Source: Acidovorax sp. GW101-3H11 (GTDB lineage Bacteria; Pseudomonadota; Gammaproteobacteria; Burkholderiales; Burkholderiaceae_C). Taken from it: a stretch of DNA of 64,000 bases. Below the pieces are notes generated by a model. The model was given only the letters and a program-made list of their open reading frames with translations. It ran no database searches and had not been told where the DNA came from. The DNA lies in the NCBI RefSeq assembly GCF_001633105.1, contig NZ_LUKZ01000009.1:401716-465715 (forward strand), given 5' to 3'. The position numbers were made by a program, and so were the translations under genes. Of the stretch, positions 1 to 8,263 are shown piece after piece. Positions within the stretch are counted from its first letter, which is position 1; every line of letters starts with the position of its first letter.

Positions 1-18
1 CGGGGTCAGCCCGGAGGG

Positions 19-118
19 AAAGCCATCCAGGCCGCGCATTGCGTCGTTGCCCTTCGCTTGTGTAGCTGAGCTACACGGCACTCAGGGCGCCTAGCACTGC
101 ACGGCCTGGCTGGCTTTC
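19..118. repeat. Long imperfect inverted repeat (hairpin element)
   Basis: About 24 bases at 19-42 (AAAGCCATCCAGGCCG then GCATTGC) pair with 95-118 (GCACTGCACGGCCTGG then CTGGCTTT) with few mismatches. The centre is a further palindrome, GTGTAGCTGAGCTACAC, at 60-76. The whole could fold into one long cruciform or RNA hairpin. I recognise this as a type of intergenic element common in Comamonadaceae, but cannot confirm copy number from one window. It lies between the unseen upstream gene and the methyltransferase gene at 264, so it may serve as a transcription end or an mRNA-stabilising hairpin. Confidence 0.6.
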
Positions 119-182
119 GCGTGGGGGTATTGATTGATGACACGCCCTAATACAAACGGCGATAATTGAGGGTGCTATCGAA

Positions 183-240
183 TCCGTAGCTATCAAGGCA
201 TATGCAGAAGGCGGTAGCGGCCTTTTTTGCTTGATTTTCC
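183..240 (-). repeat. Family repeat copy 1 (GCTAT...ATAGC type)
   Basis: Read on the minus strand it runs from AAATCAAGCAAAAAAGGCC through GCTACCGCC and ATGCCTTGATAGCTACGG. This matches the layout of the seven other copies in the window: A-rich start, GGCC, a CCGC core, and a final AGCTAT arm. It occupies the leader immediately before the gene at 264. Confidence 0.6.
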
Positions 241-263
241 AGCCCACCCACACACCACCATCC

Positions 264-1235
264 ATGCAAGCCCTGCTCGACGCCATTGCCACCATGCCCC
301 TGCCCACCGAGGCGCAGCGCATCTTCCATGGCCGGGGCGGGCTGCACCCGGGGGCAGAGCAGTGGGTGCTGGACGCGTATCCGCCCGTGTGGGTGCTGAC
401 GAGTTTTGCGCCCGCCACCGAGGACGAGCTGGCCACCATCGGCGCCGCGCTGCAGGCCCGCTGGGTGCAGATTGCCCCGGCGGGCGAGCCGCTGAACTGG
501 GTGTTCCAGCACCGGGGTGAGGCTTTGCGCATCGAAGGCCGCAGCGAGACGCGGCTGATGGCCGGTGCCGTGCCCGATCCGCATGTGGTCACCGAAGCCG
601 GGGCCCGCTACCGGGTGCATGTGCTGCAGGGGCAGAACCACGGCCTGTTCCTCGACATGGCCGCAGGCCGCCGCTGGGTGCGCGACCATGCCGCCGCGCG
701 CAGCCAGGACCGCTACGGCCTCAAGGTGCTCAACCTGTTTGCCTATACCTGCGCGTTTTCGGTGGTGGCGCTGCAGGCGGGTGCCAGGCAGGTGGTCAAC
801 GTGGACATGAGCCACGGCGCCATCGGCATCGGGCAGCAGAACCACCAGCTCAACGGCATCACCACGGGCGCGGCATTTTTGCCGCACGACATCTTCAGCA
901 GCTGGGGCAAGATCACGCGCAGCGGGCCCTATGGCCTGGTCATCGTGGACCCACCCAGCTACCAGAAGGGCAGTTTTGTCGCCACCAAGGACTACGCGCG
1001 CTTGATGCGCCGCCTGCCCGACCTGCTGGCCCCGGGCGGCCACGCGCTGCTGTGCCTGAACGCGCCCGAGCTGGGCGTGGACTTTTTGCAGGACCAGATG
1101 CGCGAGCTGGCGCCCGAGCTGCGGTTTGTTGAGCGCGTGGCCAACCCGCCTGTGTTTGCCGATGTGGAACCCGACCGCGCGCTCAAGGTGCTGGTGTACC
1201 AGGCGCCCGAGCTGGAACCGACCGCCCAGGGTTAG
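264..1235 (+). CDS. Class I SAM-dependent methyltransferase, RlmI/RlmK-like
   Basis: Protein of 323 residues. The C-terminal half is a Rossmann methyltransferase domain: motif I LNLFAYTCAFS at 157-167, an acidic motif II residue in VVNVD near 181, and the catalytic-type motif DPPSY at 229-233. This layout matches the large-subunit rRNA cytosine-C5 or guanine methyltransferase group (RlmI/RlmK C-terminal fold), so an RNA substrate is likely but not shown. The N-terminal 100 residues are not a clear PUA domain. I chose the ATG at 264; an upstream in-frame start at 231 would add 11 residues encoded inside the repeat. Its stop codon overlaps the stop of the convergent flavodoxin gene. Confidence 0.75.
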   Translation: MQALLDAIATMPLPTEAQRIFHGRGGLHPGAEQWVLDAYPPVWVLTSFAPATEDELATIGAALQARWVQIAPAGEPLNWVFQHRGEALRIEGRSETRLMAGAVPDPHVVTEAGARYRVHVLQGQNHGLFLDMAAGRRWVRDHAAARSQDRYGLKVLNLFAYTCAFSVVALQAGARQVVNVDMSHGAIGIGQQNHQLNGITTGAAFLPHDIFSSWGKITRSGPYGLVIVDPPSYQKGSFVATKDYARLMRRLPDLLAPGGHALLCLNAPELGVDFLQDQMRELAPELRFVERVANPPVFADVEPDRALKVLVYQAPELEPTAQG

Positions 1236-1735
1236 AAAACCCCCAGCGCCAGCCCCACCGCCAGGGCCTCGCCCAGCGCCTGGCAGCGCGCCAGGTCGTC
1301 CGCGCCGATGTGTTTGGGCGCCAGGATGGCCTCGGGCGTCTGCGCGTGGGTGCACACGATCAGCGGCTCGGCCACCGCGTTCAGGCGCCAGCCTGTGGCG
1401 ATGCGCGCCATCTGCCGCGCCGCGTTCTGCCCGTCGCTGCCCGCGCAGACCAGCAGGGCGTAGGGGCGGCCATTGATCTGGTCGAGCGCGCCGTAGTAGC
1501 TGCGGTCAAAAAAGTCCTTGAGCTGCCCGCTGATGGCCGCCAGGTTCTCGGGCGTGGCAAACAGGTAGCCATCGGCTGCCAGTACATCGGCTGCGTGGGC
1601 CTCTGCGGCGTGCAGCAGGCGCACCACCGTGGTGGGCTCGGCCGCCCGGGCGGCGGCGCAGGCGGCCTCGGCCATCTGGCGCGTGCCGCCGGTCATGGAG
1701 TGGTAGACGATCAGCAGGGTCTTGGTGGCGGGCAT
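1232..1735 (-). CDS. Flavodoxin / NAD(P)H-dependent FMN oxidoreductase-like protein
   Basis: About 167 residues with a flavodoxin-like fold. The N-terminus TLLIVYHSMTGGTRQMAEA is the FMN phosphate-binding loop (S/T-rich turn after the first strand). FATPENLAAISGQLKDFFDR is the usual second FMN-contacting segment, in which a P-E-N-hydrophobic loop precedes a K/DFFDR helix. Such proteins bind FMN and carry electrons or reduce quinones in the cytoplasm; the partner is unknown. The start could also be the ATG at 1747, four codons earlier. The gene is convergent with the methyltransferase gene and their stop codons share bases, leaving no room for a terminator between them. Confidence 0.75.
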   Translation of the reverse strand: MPATKTLLIVYHSMTGGTRQMAEAACAAARAAEPTTVVRLLHAAEAHAADVLAADGYLFATPENLAAISGQLKDFFDRSYYGALDQINGRPYALLVCAGSDGQNAARQMARIATGWRLNAVAEPLIVCTHAQTPEAILAPKHIGADDLARCQALGEALAVGLALGVF

Positions 1736-1903
1736 GGGCGGCAGCATAGCCCCTGTGGCTGGGCGGCAGGGGGTTGCCTAACCTTCGGTTTCCCGCCGTT
1801 CGCCCCAGCAGCCACGGGTTTGCACGAGGGGTTTCACGAGGTTCGGCGCCATGCCCCGGTGCCACAATGGTTCATCACCGAACTTGCCGCCGCAGCCGTT
1901 TTC

Positions 1904-4708
1904 ATGACCATCGTGTCCCACGTTTCCCACTGGCTGCAGACCACCCGCGCCCGGCTGACCCTGCTGTTTGGGGGCACGGCCGTGCTCACTGGCCTGGCCA
2001 TCGGCTTTGTGGCCGACGAGGTGCTGAGCCGCCACCTCACCGAACTCAGCGGGCAGTCGCTGCTCAACGCCAGCCAGCCCATTGCGCTGGCGCTTTCGCA
2101 GGGCATGCTGGAGCGCGAGCGCGAAATCTCGCTGCTCAGCCACCTGCCGATGGTCACCCGGCCCGAGGCCTACGGGCCGCAACTGCAGGCGCACCTGGAG
2201 CAGATCCGGCAGTCCTACCCCTTTTATTCATGGATTGGCCTGACCGACGATGCGGGCGTGGTGCAGGTGGCCACCGGCAACCTGCTGCTGGGCCAGAACG
2301 TGTCGCAGCGGCCCTGGTTCAATGCGGGAAAAGCCGGCCCCTACGTGGGCGACGCCCACGACGCCGTGCTGCTGGACAAGCACCTGCGCGAGCCCGGCAG
2401 CACGGTACCCCTGCGCTTCATGGACTACGCATCGCCCGTGCGCGGGCAGGATTCGGTCTTCAAGGGCGTGATCTCGGCCCACGTGAACTGGGCCTGGGTG
2501 CAGGACATCATCCGCCGTTCCAGCCCCGCGTCGGTGGCCCGCAGTGGCATGGAGGTGCTGCTGGTCAACAAGGACGGCGTGCTCAACGCAGCCGGGGCCA
2601 TCGAGCTGCCACGCTCTGCGCTGCCCATCCTGCCCAGCCAGGGCCAGTTTCAGGTGATGTCCTGGGGCGATTCGGCGGGCCAGCGTTACCTCACCGGCCT
2701 GGTGCCCGTGCCTTCGCAGACCATCACCGACCTGGGCTGGCTGTTGGTGGCGCGCCAGCCGCTGGACCTGGCGCTGCAACCCATCAGCCGCCTGCACAGC
2801 ATCGTGGCCGTGTTGCTGGTGCTGATGACCGTGATGCTGGTGGGCGTGGCCTATTGGGCCGCGCGGCGCTTCAGCCAGCCGGTGGAAAAGCTGGCCGAGG
2901 CGGCCCGGCAGGTCGAGACCACCGGGCGGTTTGTGGCGCTGGACTTCAAGACCGAGACGGTGGAGTTCCAGCACCTGCGCTCTGCGCTGCAGCACATGAC
3001 CCAGGGCCTGATCGATGGGCGCGCCGCACTGGAGCGCGCCAACGCCGACCTGGAGCACCGCGTGCTGGAGCGCACCGAGGCCTTGCACCAGAGCGAACAG
3101 CGCTACCGCAACATCCTGGAAGACCAGACCGAGATCATCTGCCGCTTTGACGGCGGCAACCGCCTGACCTTTGTGAACGACGCGTTTTGCAGGCTGTTCG
3201 ATTTCAAGCGCGAGAACCTGCTGGGCCGCGTGTGGGCGCCCGTCGTGCACCCGGACGACTACCCCCAGGTGGCGCAGAAACTGGCCACCGTCACCCCCGC
3301 CAACCCGGTGGTGGTGGTCGAGAACCGGGTGTTTGCAGGCGACGGCGCCGTGCGCTGGTGCCAGTTCAGCAACCGGGCGCTGTTTGATGATGATGGCCAG
3401 TTGGTGGAATGGCAGTCGGTGGGCCGCGACATCACCGAGCGCCGCCAGCTGGAGGCCGACCTGGCCCGCACGTCAGAGCGCTTTCAGGACCTGTATGACA
3501 ACGCTCCCTGCGGCTACTACGCGCTCGGCCGCCATGGCAAATACGTGCACATCAACCAGCAGAGCCTGTCCTGGCTGGGCGCTAGCCGCGAGGAGGTGGT
3601 GGGCAAGCTGGGGGTGGCCGATTTTTTGGATGCCGAAGGCAAGGCGCTGTTCGCGAAGTACTTCCCCATCTTGCAGGCGACCGGAAAAATCGGCCCCCTG
3701 GAGCTGACCCTGCTGGGCAAAGGCGCAGCACCGCGCAGGGTCAGCGTCTCGGCCACCGCCATCCGCGATGCGGCGGGCGAATTTGTGATGAGCCGTTCCA
3801 TCATGTACGACGTGTCGGAGCTGCACGCGGCGCGGCAGGCGCTGCACGCCCTCAACCAGGAGCAGCAGGCCATGCTGCACAACGACCTGATCGGCATCTC
3901 CAAGATCAAGGACCGCGTCATCCTGTGGCGCAATCCGGCGCTGGAACGCATCTTTGGCTATGCCCCTGGCCAGTTGCAGGGCCACACCACCGAAGAGATG
4001 TATGTGAGCCGCGAGGACTTTTTGGCCTTTGGCCGCGAAGCCTACGCCGTCCTGGCCTCGGGCCAGCACTACCGCCAGCAGCGCCGCATGCGCAAGCTCA
4101 ATGGCGAAGAAGTCTGGATCGACGTGAACGGCGTGGCGCTGAACGCCGAGGGCGAATCCCTGTGGCTGATGCAGGACGTCACGGCCATGAAGCAGTACCA
4201 GCAGCAGGTAGAGCACATCGCCTTCCACGACGGCCTGACCCGCCTGCCCAACCGCCTGCTGCTGGCCGACCGCGTGGCCCAGGCGCTGGCCCTGTGCGAC
4301 CGCACCGGCAGCATGGCCGCGCTGTGCTACATGGACCTCAACGGCTTCAAGCCGATCAACGACCAGTACGGCCACGACATGGGCGACGAGGTGCTGCGCG
4401 TGATTGGCCAGCGCCTGCAAGAGCAGGTGCGCGCCAACGACACCGCCGCACGCATCGGTTGCGATGAGTTTGTGCTGCTGCTCACCGCCATCACCGACCC
4501 CGCCGAGATCACCCGGGCCATGGAGCGGGTGATCAACGCCATCGAACAACCCATCGACCTGGGCGCTGGCCGTGTGGTGCGCGTGTCCGCCGCCGTGGGC
4601 ACCGCCATCTACCCCCAGGACGGCACCAACACCACCGACCTGCTGCGCCGCGCCGACCACGCCATGTACGAAAACAAGGGGCATGTGTCGGCCGAGCGCA
4701 GCCGGTGA
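1904..4708 (+). CDS. Membrane PAS/GGDEF sensor protein with degenerate GGDEF site
   Basis: Protein of about 934 residues. A signal-anchor helix (near 15-35) is followed by a periplasmic Cache-like sensor domain (about 40-285), a second membrane helix (about 290-310), a HAMP-like linker, three PAS domains (about 400-770) and a C-terminal GGDEF domain (about 775-930). The GGDEF domain keeps FHDGLTRLPNR and MDLNGFKPINDQYGH, but the signature reads RIGCDEF (residues 850-856): the second glycine is Cys853. Substitution here usually weakens or abolishes diguanylate cyclase activity, so the protein may be a c-di-GMP sensor or a poor enzyme. There is no EAL domain. I chose the ATG at 1904 because the hydrophobic anchor follows directly; the frame is open further upstream but that part looks non-coding. 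Confidence 0.8.
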   Translation: MTIVSHVSHWLQTTRARLTLLFGGTAVLTGLAIGFVADEVLSRHLTELSGQSLLNASQPIALALSQGMLEREREISLLSHLPMVTRPEAYGPQLQAHLEQIRQSYPFYSWIGLTDDAGVVQVATGNLLLGQNVSQRPWFNAGKAGPYVGDAHDAVLLDKHLREPGSTVPLRFMDYASPVRGQDSVFKGVISAHVNWAWVQDIIRRSSPASVARSGMEVLLVNKDGVLNAAGAIELPRSALPILPSQGQFQVMSWGDSAGQRYLTGLVPVPSQTITDLGWLLVARQPLDLALQPISRLHSIVAVLLVLMTVMLVGVAYWAARRFSQPVEKLAEAARQVETTGRFVALDFKTETVEFQHLRSALQHMTQGLIDGRAALERANADLEHRVLERTEALHQSEQRYRNILEDQTEIICRFDGGNRLTFVNDAFCRLFDFKRENLLGRVWAPVVHPDDYPQVAQKLATVTPANPVVVVENRVFAGDGAVRWCQFSNRALFDDDGQLVEWQSVGRDITERRQLEADLARTSERFQDLYDNAPCGYYALGRHGKYVHINQQSLSWLGASREEVVGKLGVADFLDAEGKALFAKYFPILQATGKIGPLELTLLGKGAAPRRVSVSATAIRDAAGEFVMSRSIMYDVSELHAARQALHALNQEQQAMLHNDLIGISKIKDRVILWRNPALERIFGYAPGQLQGHTTEEMYVSREDFLAFGREAYAVLASGQHYRQQRRMRKLNGEEVWIDVNGVALNAEGESLWLMQDVTAMKQYQQQVEHIAFHDGLTRLPNRLLLADRVAQALALCDRTGSMAALCYMDLNGFKPINDQYGHDMGDEVLRVIGQRLQEQVRANDTAARIGCDEFVLLLTAITDPAEITRAMERVINAIEQPIDLGAGRVVRVSAAVGTAIYPQDGTNTTDLLRRADHAMYENKGHVSAERSR

Positions 4709-4753
4709 GCACAACCCCAAAGCGGCACGGCGGGTACTGGCCGGCAGGTGCCG

Positions 4754-5263
<510 letters not shown>

Positions 5264-5326
5264 GGCGGCATTCTGGCAAAGGGCAGGCTCGCCTCGGGGG
5301 CTGCGTTGCAGATGCGGGTGTTGGGT

Positions 5327-5392
5327 TGCTTCTATTTTGATAGCTGCTTGGGCATATCCATCGCGCGGTAGAGCCTGTTTTTATTCAAATTT
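5327..5392 (-). repeat. Family repeat copy 2, at the end of the sensor kinase gene
   Basis: On the minus strand it runs TTTGAATAAAAACAGGCTC, then CTACCGCGCGATGG, CCCAAGCAGCTATCAAAATAG and AAGC. Its first bases (TTTGAATAA) encode the last two residues and stop codon of the histidine kinase whose 3' end is at 5381. The 3' part can form a CTAT/ATAG stem with an A-rich loop. Confidence 0.7.
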
Positions 5393-6889
5393 CTCTGCTG
5401 TTGCCGTGCCGGGCAACGCCCCGGGCGCAGCCAGCGGCTCGCGCGGCAGCACGCAGCGCAGGCCCACGCCGTGCCCCCCCAGCCCGTCGGCAAAGCCCAG
5501 GGTGCCGCCCATGCGCTGCACCACGCGCTGCGCGATGGCCAGGCCCAGGCCGGTGCCCGCCTCGCTGGTACCGGGGATGCGATAAAAGCGCTCCCACACC
5601 CGGGCGCGGTGTTCGGGGGCGATGCCCCGGCCGTTGTCCTGCACCAGCAGCACGATAGGGCCGCCGGGGCTTGCGTCATTAGTGCCCAGGGTCAGCTCCA
5701 CGCTGCCACCGGCCACGCCGTAGCGGATGGCGTTGTCCACCAGGTTGTCGATGACGGAGCACAGGCCTTCGCGGTCCAGCCGGGCGCTGAGGTGGTCAGG
5801 GGCGTTCAGGGCCAGTTCGATGCGCCGTGCGCGCGCCAGGGGCACGAGCAGGGCCACGCGGTTGCGCAGCAGGTCGGCCAGGTCCAGCGTGGGGTGCACG
5901 GCCGGGGCAACGGGCTGGGCGGCGGCGTCGGCGCGCGCCAGGGTCAGCAGCTGGGTGAGCAGGTGCGATGCGCGGGTGATGCCCTGCTGCAGCGCGTGGG
6001 CGGCGTCGGCCTGCGCGGCGGGGTCGGGCTCGGTGAGCAACTGGTGCGCCTGGGCGTTGATGGCGGCCAGGGGCGTGCGCAGCTCGTGTGCGGCGTCAGC
6101 CAGAAAGCGCCGTTCGGCCTCCAGCCGCTGGGCCTCGTGGGCGAGCAGGGCGTTGAGTTCGTGCACCACGGGCGCGGTTTCGGCATAGAGCCTGTCCACC
6201 TGCACGGGCGCCAGGTCGCCCGCGCGGCGGCGCGAGATGCGCTGCGCCAGCTGCCGCAGCGGCGCCAGGCCGCTGCGCACCGTGACCCACACCACCAGCC
6301 CGTGCCACAAAAAAACGCCCAGCTGGCTTTTGAGCACCAGCCACAGCACCGGCAGCAGGGCGCCCAGGTGAAGCGCGCCGGGCTCGGCCACCTGCACCAC
6401 CACGCTGCCGTCGCTGGCGGCCTGGGTGTGCAGGTGCCAGGGCGGGTTGCTGGGCGGGGCCGGGGCGGTTTCCGTGGTGGTTTCCATTGCAGTGTGCGGC
6501 CAGGGCACGTCGTCGCTGCTGCGGTACAGCACCTGGCCCTTCGTGTTCAGCACGCGGGTGTGGGTCAGGCCCGCCATGCCGAGCAGGTCGCGGCCGGTGA
6601 TGCGCAGCAGCGCTCCCTGGGCTGCCAACATGCGGGCGGGCAGGGTGGCCTCGGGGCCAGCGGCGGCCTCGGCCAGGATGCGGGCGGTTTCGCGCAGCCG
6701 GGTGTCGATGTCTTCGGGGCTGCGCTCCAGCGCCACCCAGGTCATCACCGAGGCCAGGGCCAGCCAGGCCACGACCAGGGCCAGGGCTTGCCAGGCGATC
6801 AGGCGGCGGATGAGCGAGGGCAGGCGGGGGGCGCCGGGGGCCGTTGCCGTGGTGGCCGCGCGTGCGGCGTGCATGGCGGCTGCGCTCAT
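5381..6889 (-). CDS. Sensor histidine kinase, QseC/TctE-like
   Basis: Membrane histidine kinase of 502 residues, partner of the regulator just upstream. Two membrane helices (about 25-50 and 175-205) flank a periplasmic region. Then come a HAMP segment, a HisKA domain with ADAAHELRTPLAA (phospho-acceptor His268) and a HATPase domain with N-box DNLVDNAIRYG and G-box DNGRGI and GTGLGLAIAQ. It should autophosphorylate and pass phosphate to Asp52 of the regulator. The start ATG at 6889 overlaps the regulator stop (ATGA), so translation is coupled. The signal is not evident from sequence. Confidence 0.88.
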   Translation of the reverse strand: MSAAAMHAARAATTATAPGAPRLPSLIRRLIAWQALALVVAWLALASVMTWVALERSPEDIDTRLRETARILAEAAAGPEATLPARMLAAQGALLRITGRDLLGMAGLTHTRVLNTKGQVLYRSSDDVPWPHTAMETTTETAPAPPSNPPWHLHTQAASDGSVVVQVAEPGALHLGALLPVLWLVLKSQLGVFLWHGLVVWVTVRSGLAPLRQLAQRISRRRAGDLAPVQVDRLYAETAPVVHELNALLAHEAQRLEAERRFLADAAHELRTPLAAINAQAHQLLTEPDPAAQADAAHALQQGITRASHLLTQLLTLARADAAAQPVAPAVHPTLDLADLLRNRVALLVPLARARRIELALNAPDHLSARLDREGLCSVIDNLVDNAIRYGVAGGSVELTLGTNDASPGGPIVLLVQDNGRGIAPEHRARVWERFYRIPGTSEAGTGLGLAIAQRVVQRMGGTLGFADGLGGHGVGLRCVLPREPLAAPGALPGTATAEKFE

Positions 6890-7569
6890 GGTGCCGGGTC
6901 CATGGCTGGGGTTGGTGCCTCCAGCACATAGCCCACGCCGCGCACGGTGCTGATGAGGTGGTTGCCCAGCTTGCGCCGCAGTTTGTAGACATGCACGTCG
7001 GTGGCGTTGCTGTCCAGCGTGTCGGCGGGGCTGGAGCTGGCCTCGATCTGCGCGCGGGTGAGCACGCGGCCCGGGTCTTCGGCCAGGGCGCGCAGGATGT
7101 CGTATTCGCGCGCCGAGAGGTGCACGTCCTGCCCATGCACCTGCACCCTGCGCCGCGCGGTGTGGATGCACAGCGGGCCGATCTGCCACACGCTGCTGGT
7201 CTGCCCGCTGTGGCGCCGCAGCAGGGCCCGCACGCGCGACAGCAGCTCTTCGATGGCAAACGGCTTGCCCAGGTAGTCGTCGGCCCCGGCGTCCAGGCCC
7301 AGCACGCGCTCGCCCACGCTGTCGCGGGCGGTGAGCAGCATCACCGGCGTGGCCTGCCCCTGGGCGCGCAGCCAGGCGAGCAGGTCCAGCCCCGTCTCGT
7401 CCGGCAGGCCGATGTCCAGCAACACCAGGGCAAAGGGCTGTTCTTGCAAAAACCGGCGTGCATCGGCGCTGGTGCGCAGCCACACCACATGGTGGCCCGC
7501 CACGGTCAGCACGCGCTGCAGCGAGTTGCCCAGGGGGAGATCGTCTTCCACAAGAAGGATGCTGGCCAT
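6886..7569 (-). CDS. OmpR/PhoB-family response regulator
   Basis: Protein of 227 residues. The receiver domain (1-115) has the acidic pair Glu8-Asp9-Asp10, phospho-acceptor Asp52 in LVLLDIGLPDE, Thr80 and Lys102 in LGKPF. The winged-helix DNA-binding domain (about 130-215) ends with VHVYKLRRKLG and TVRGVGYVL, typical of the OmpR class. It is first in a two-gene operon with its kinase. The intergenic space to the divergent lipoprotein gene carries two pairs of TTCAT half-sites on an 11-bp period, as expected for a binding site of such a dimer, so autoregulation is likely (inference). Confidence 0.9.
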   Translation of the reverse strand: MASILLVEDDLPLGNSLQRVLTVAGHHVVWLRTSADARRFLQEQPFALVLLDIGLPDETGLDLLAWLRAQGQATPVMLLTARDSVGERVLGLDAGADDYLGKPFAIEELLSRVRALLRRHSGQTSSVWQIGPLCIHTARRRVQVHGQDVHLSAREYDILRALAEDPGRVLTRAQIEASSSPADTLDSNATDVHVYKLRRKLGNHLISTVRGVGYVLEAPTPAMDPAP

Positions 7570-7658
7570 GCGACGGGGTGTGAGGGGTAAGAAATGGGGC
7601 GGTCGCGGCGATTCTAGGAGCGGGCCGTGCCGCCCAGGGGATGCGCGCGCAGCGGGTG

Positions 7659-7715
7659 TTCATGAAAGCTTCATCTGGGGCGCCCGGCACGGCGGCGGCT
7701 TCATGGGGGCTTCAT
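7659..7715. promoter_or_regulatory. Two tandem TTCAT direct-repeat pairs, likely response-regulator sites
   Basis: TTCAT occurs at 7659 and 7670, and GCTTCAT at 7698 and 7709; each pair is exactly 11 bp apart. Eleven-bp-spaced direct hexamers (as in CTTAAT-N5-CTTAAT boxes) are typical of OmpR-family dimers. The sites sit between the divergent regulator gene (start 7569) and lipoprotein gene (start 7776), so they could control both. Confidence 0.55.
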
Positions 7716-7775
7716 GCGGGTCTTTGCAGACTGCGGGCTTCTCTGTTTCTTTCACCCCCGGCTGGGGGCTTCCGT

Positions 7776-8159
7776 ATGAATCTGCAAAACGCCATCACCC
7801 TCTTTTCACCGCGCAACCTGGTGTGCGCCCTGTTCATGTCTGTGCTGTCGGCCTGCGGCGGCACGTCGGACGAGGGGCATGTGGTCACCGTGGACGGCAT
7901 CAGCATGGACAAGACCATCGACAAGACCGGCATCTACGACCTGGAGGTGACCGGCGCGCGCAACGATGTGACGGTGGCCGCAGGCAACACCGTGGCGCGG
8001 CTGATCGTGGCGGGCATGAACAACCGCATTTTTGTGCTCAAGACCGCCACGGTGGAGCGCATCGAGCTGGACGGCAGCGGCAACACCGTCTATGTGCCCG
8101 TAGGGTTCAAGTCACGCATCTCGCGCAATGGCAGCAACAACGACGTGATCGAGCGCTGA
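7776..8159 (+). CDS. Small DUF3060-like lipoprotein
   Basis: Protein of 127 residues. The N-terminus is a lipoprotein signal peptide with lipobox LSAC (Cys27). The mature part repeats short strands with Asn/Gly turns (GARNDVTV, GNTV, GMNNRIFV, GSGNTVYV, GSNNDV), the pattern of DUF3060-type beta-solenoid proteins. It is probably attached to the inner face of the envelope; function unknown. The gene diverges from the OmpR-type regulator and shares its putative control region, so it may be a target of that system. I chose the ATG at 7776 because it gives the signal peptide; the frame is open 45 codons further upstream. Confidence 0.7.
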   Translation: MNLQNAITLFSPRNLVCALFMSVLSACGGTSDEGHVVTVDGISMDKTIDKTGIYDLEVTGARNDVTVAAGNTVARLIVAGMNNRIFVLKTATVERIELDGSGNTVYVPVGFKSRISRNGSNNDVIER

Positions 8160-8263
8160 GGGGGCAGACGCAGGCCAGCCCTGCGCCCTCGCAAATCTGG
8201 CCATAAGACCGGCTTTGCCCGCAGAATCACCCCAGCCGCCGCAGTGCGGTGCGGGAGATACCG

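Noticed and set aside
1310-1903. Upstream extension of the first PAS/GGDEF gene
   Set aside because: This part is antisense to the flavodoxin gene and lacks domain features; the signal anchor begins at 1904.
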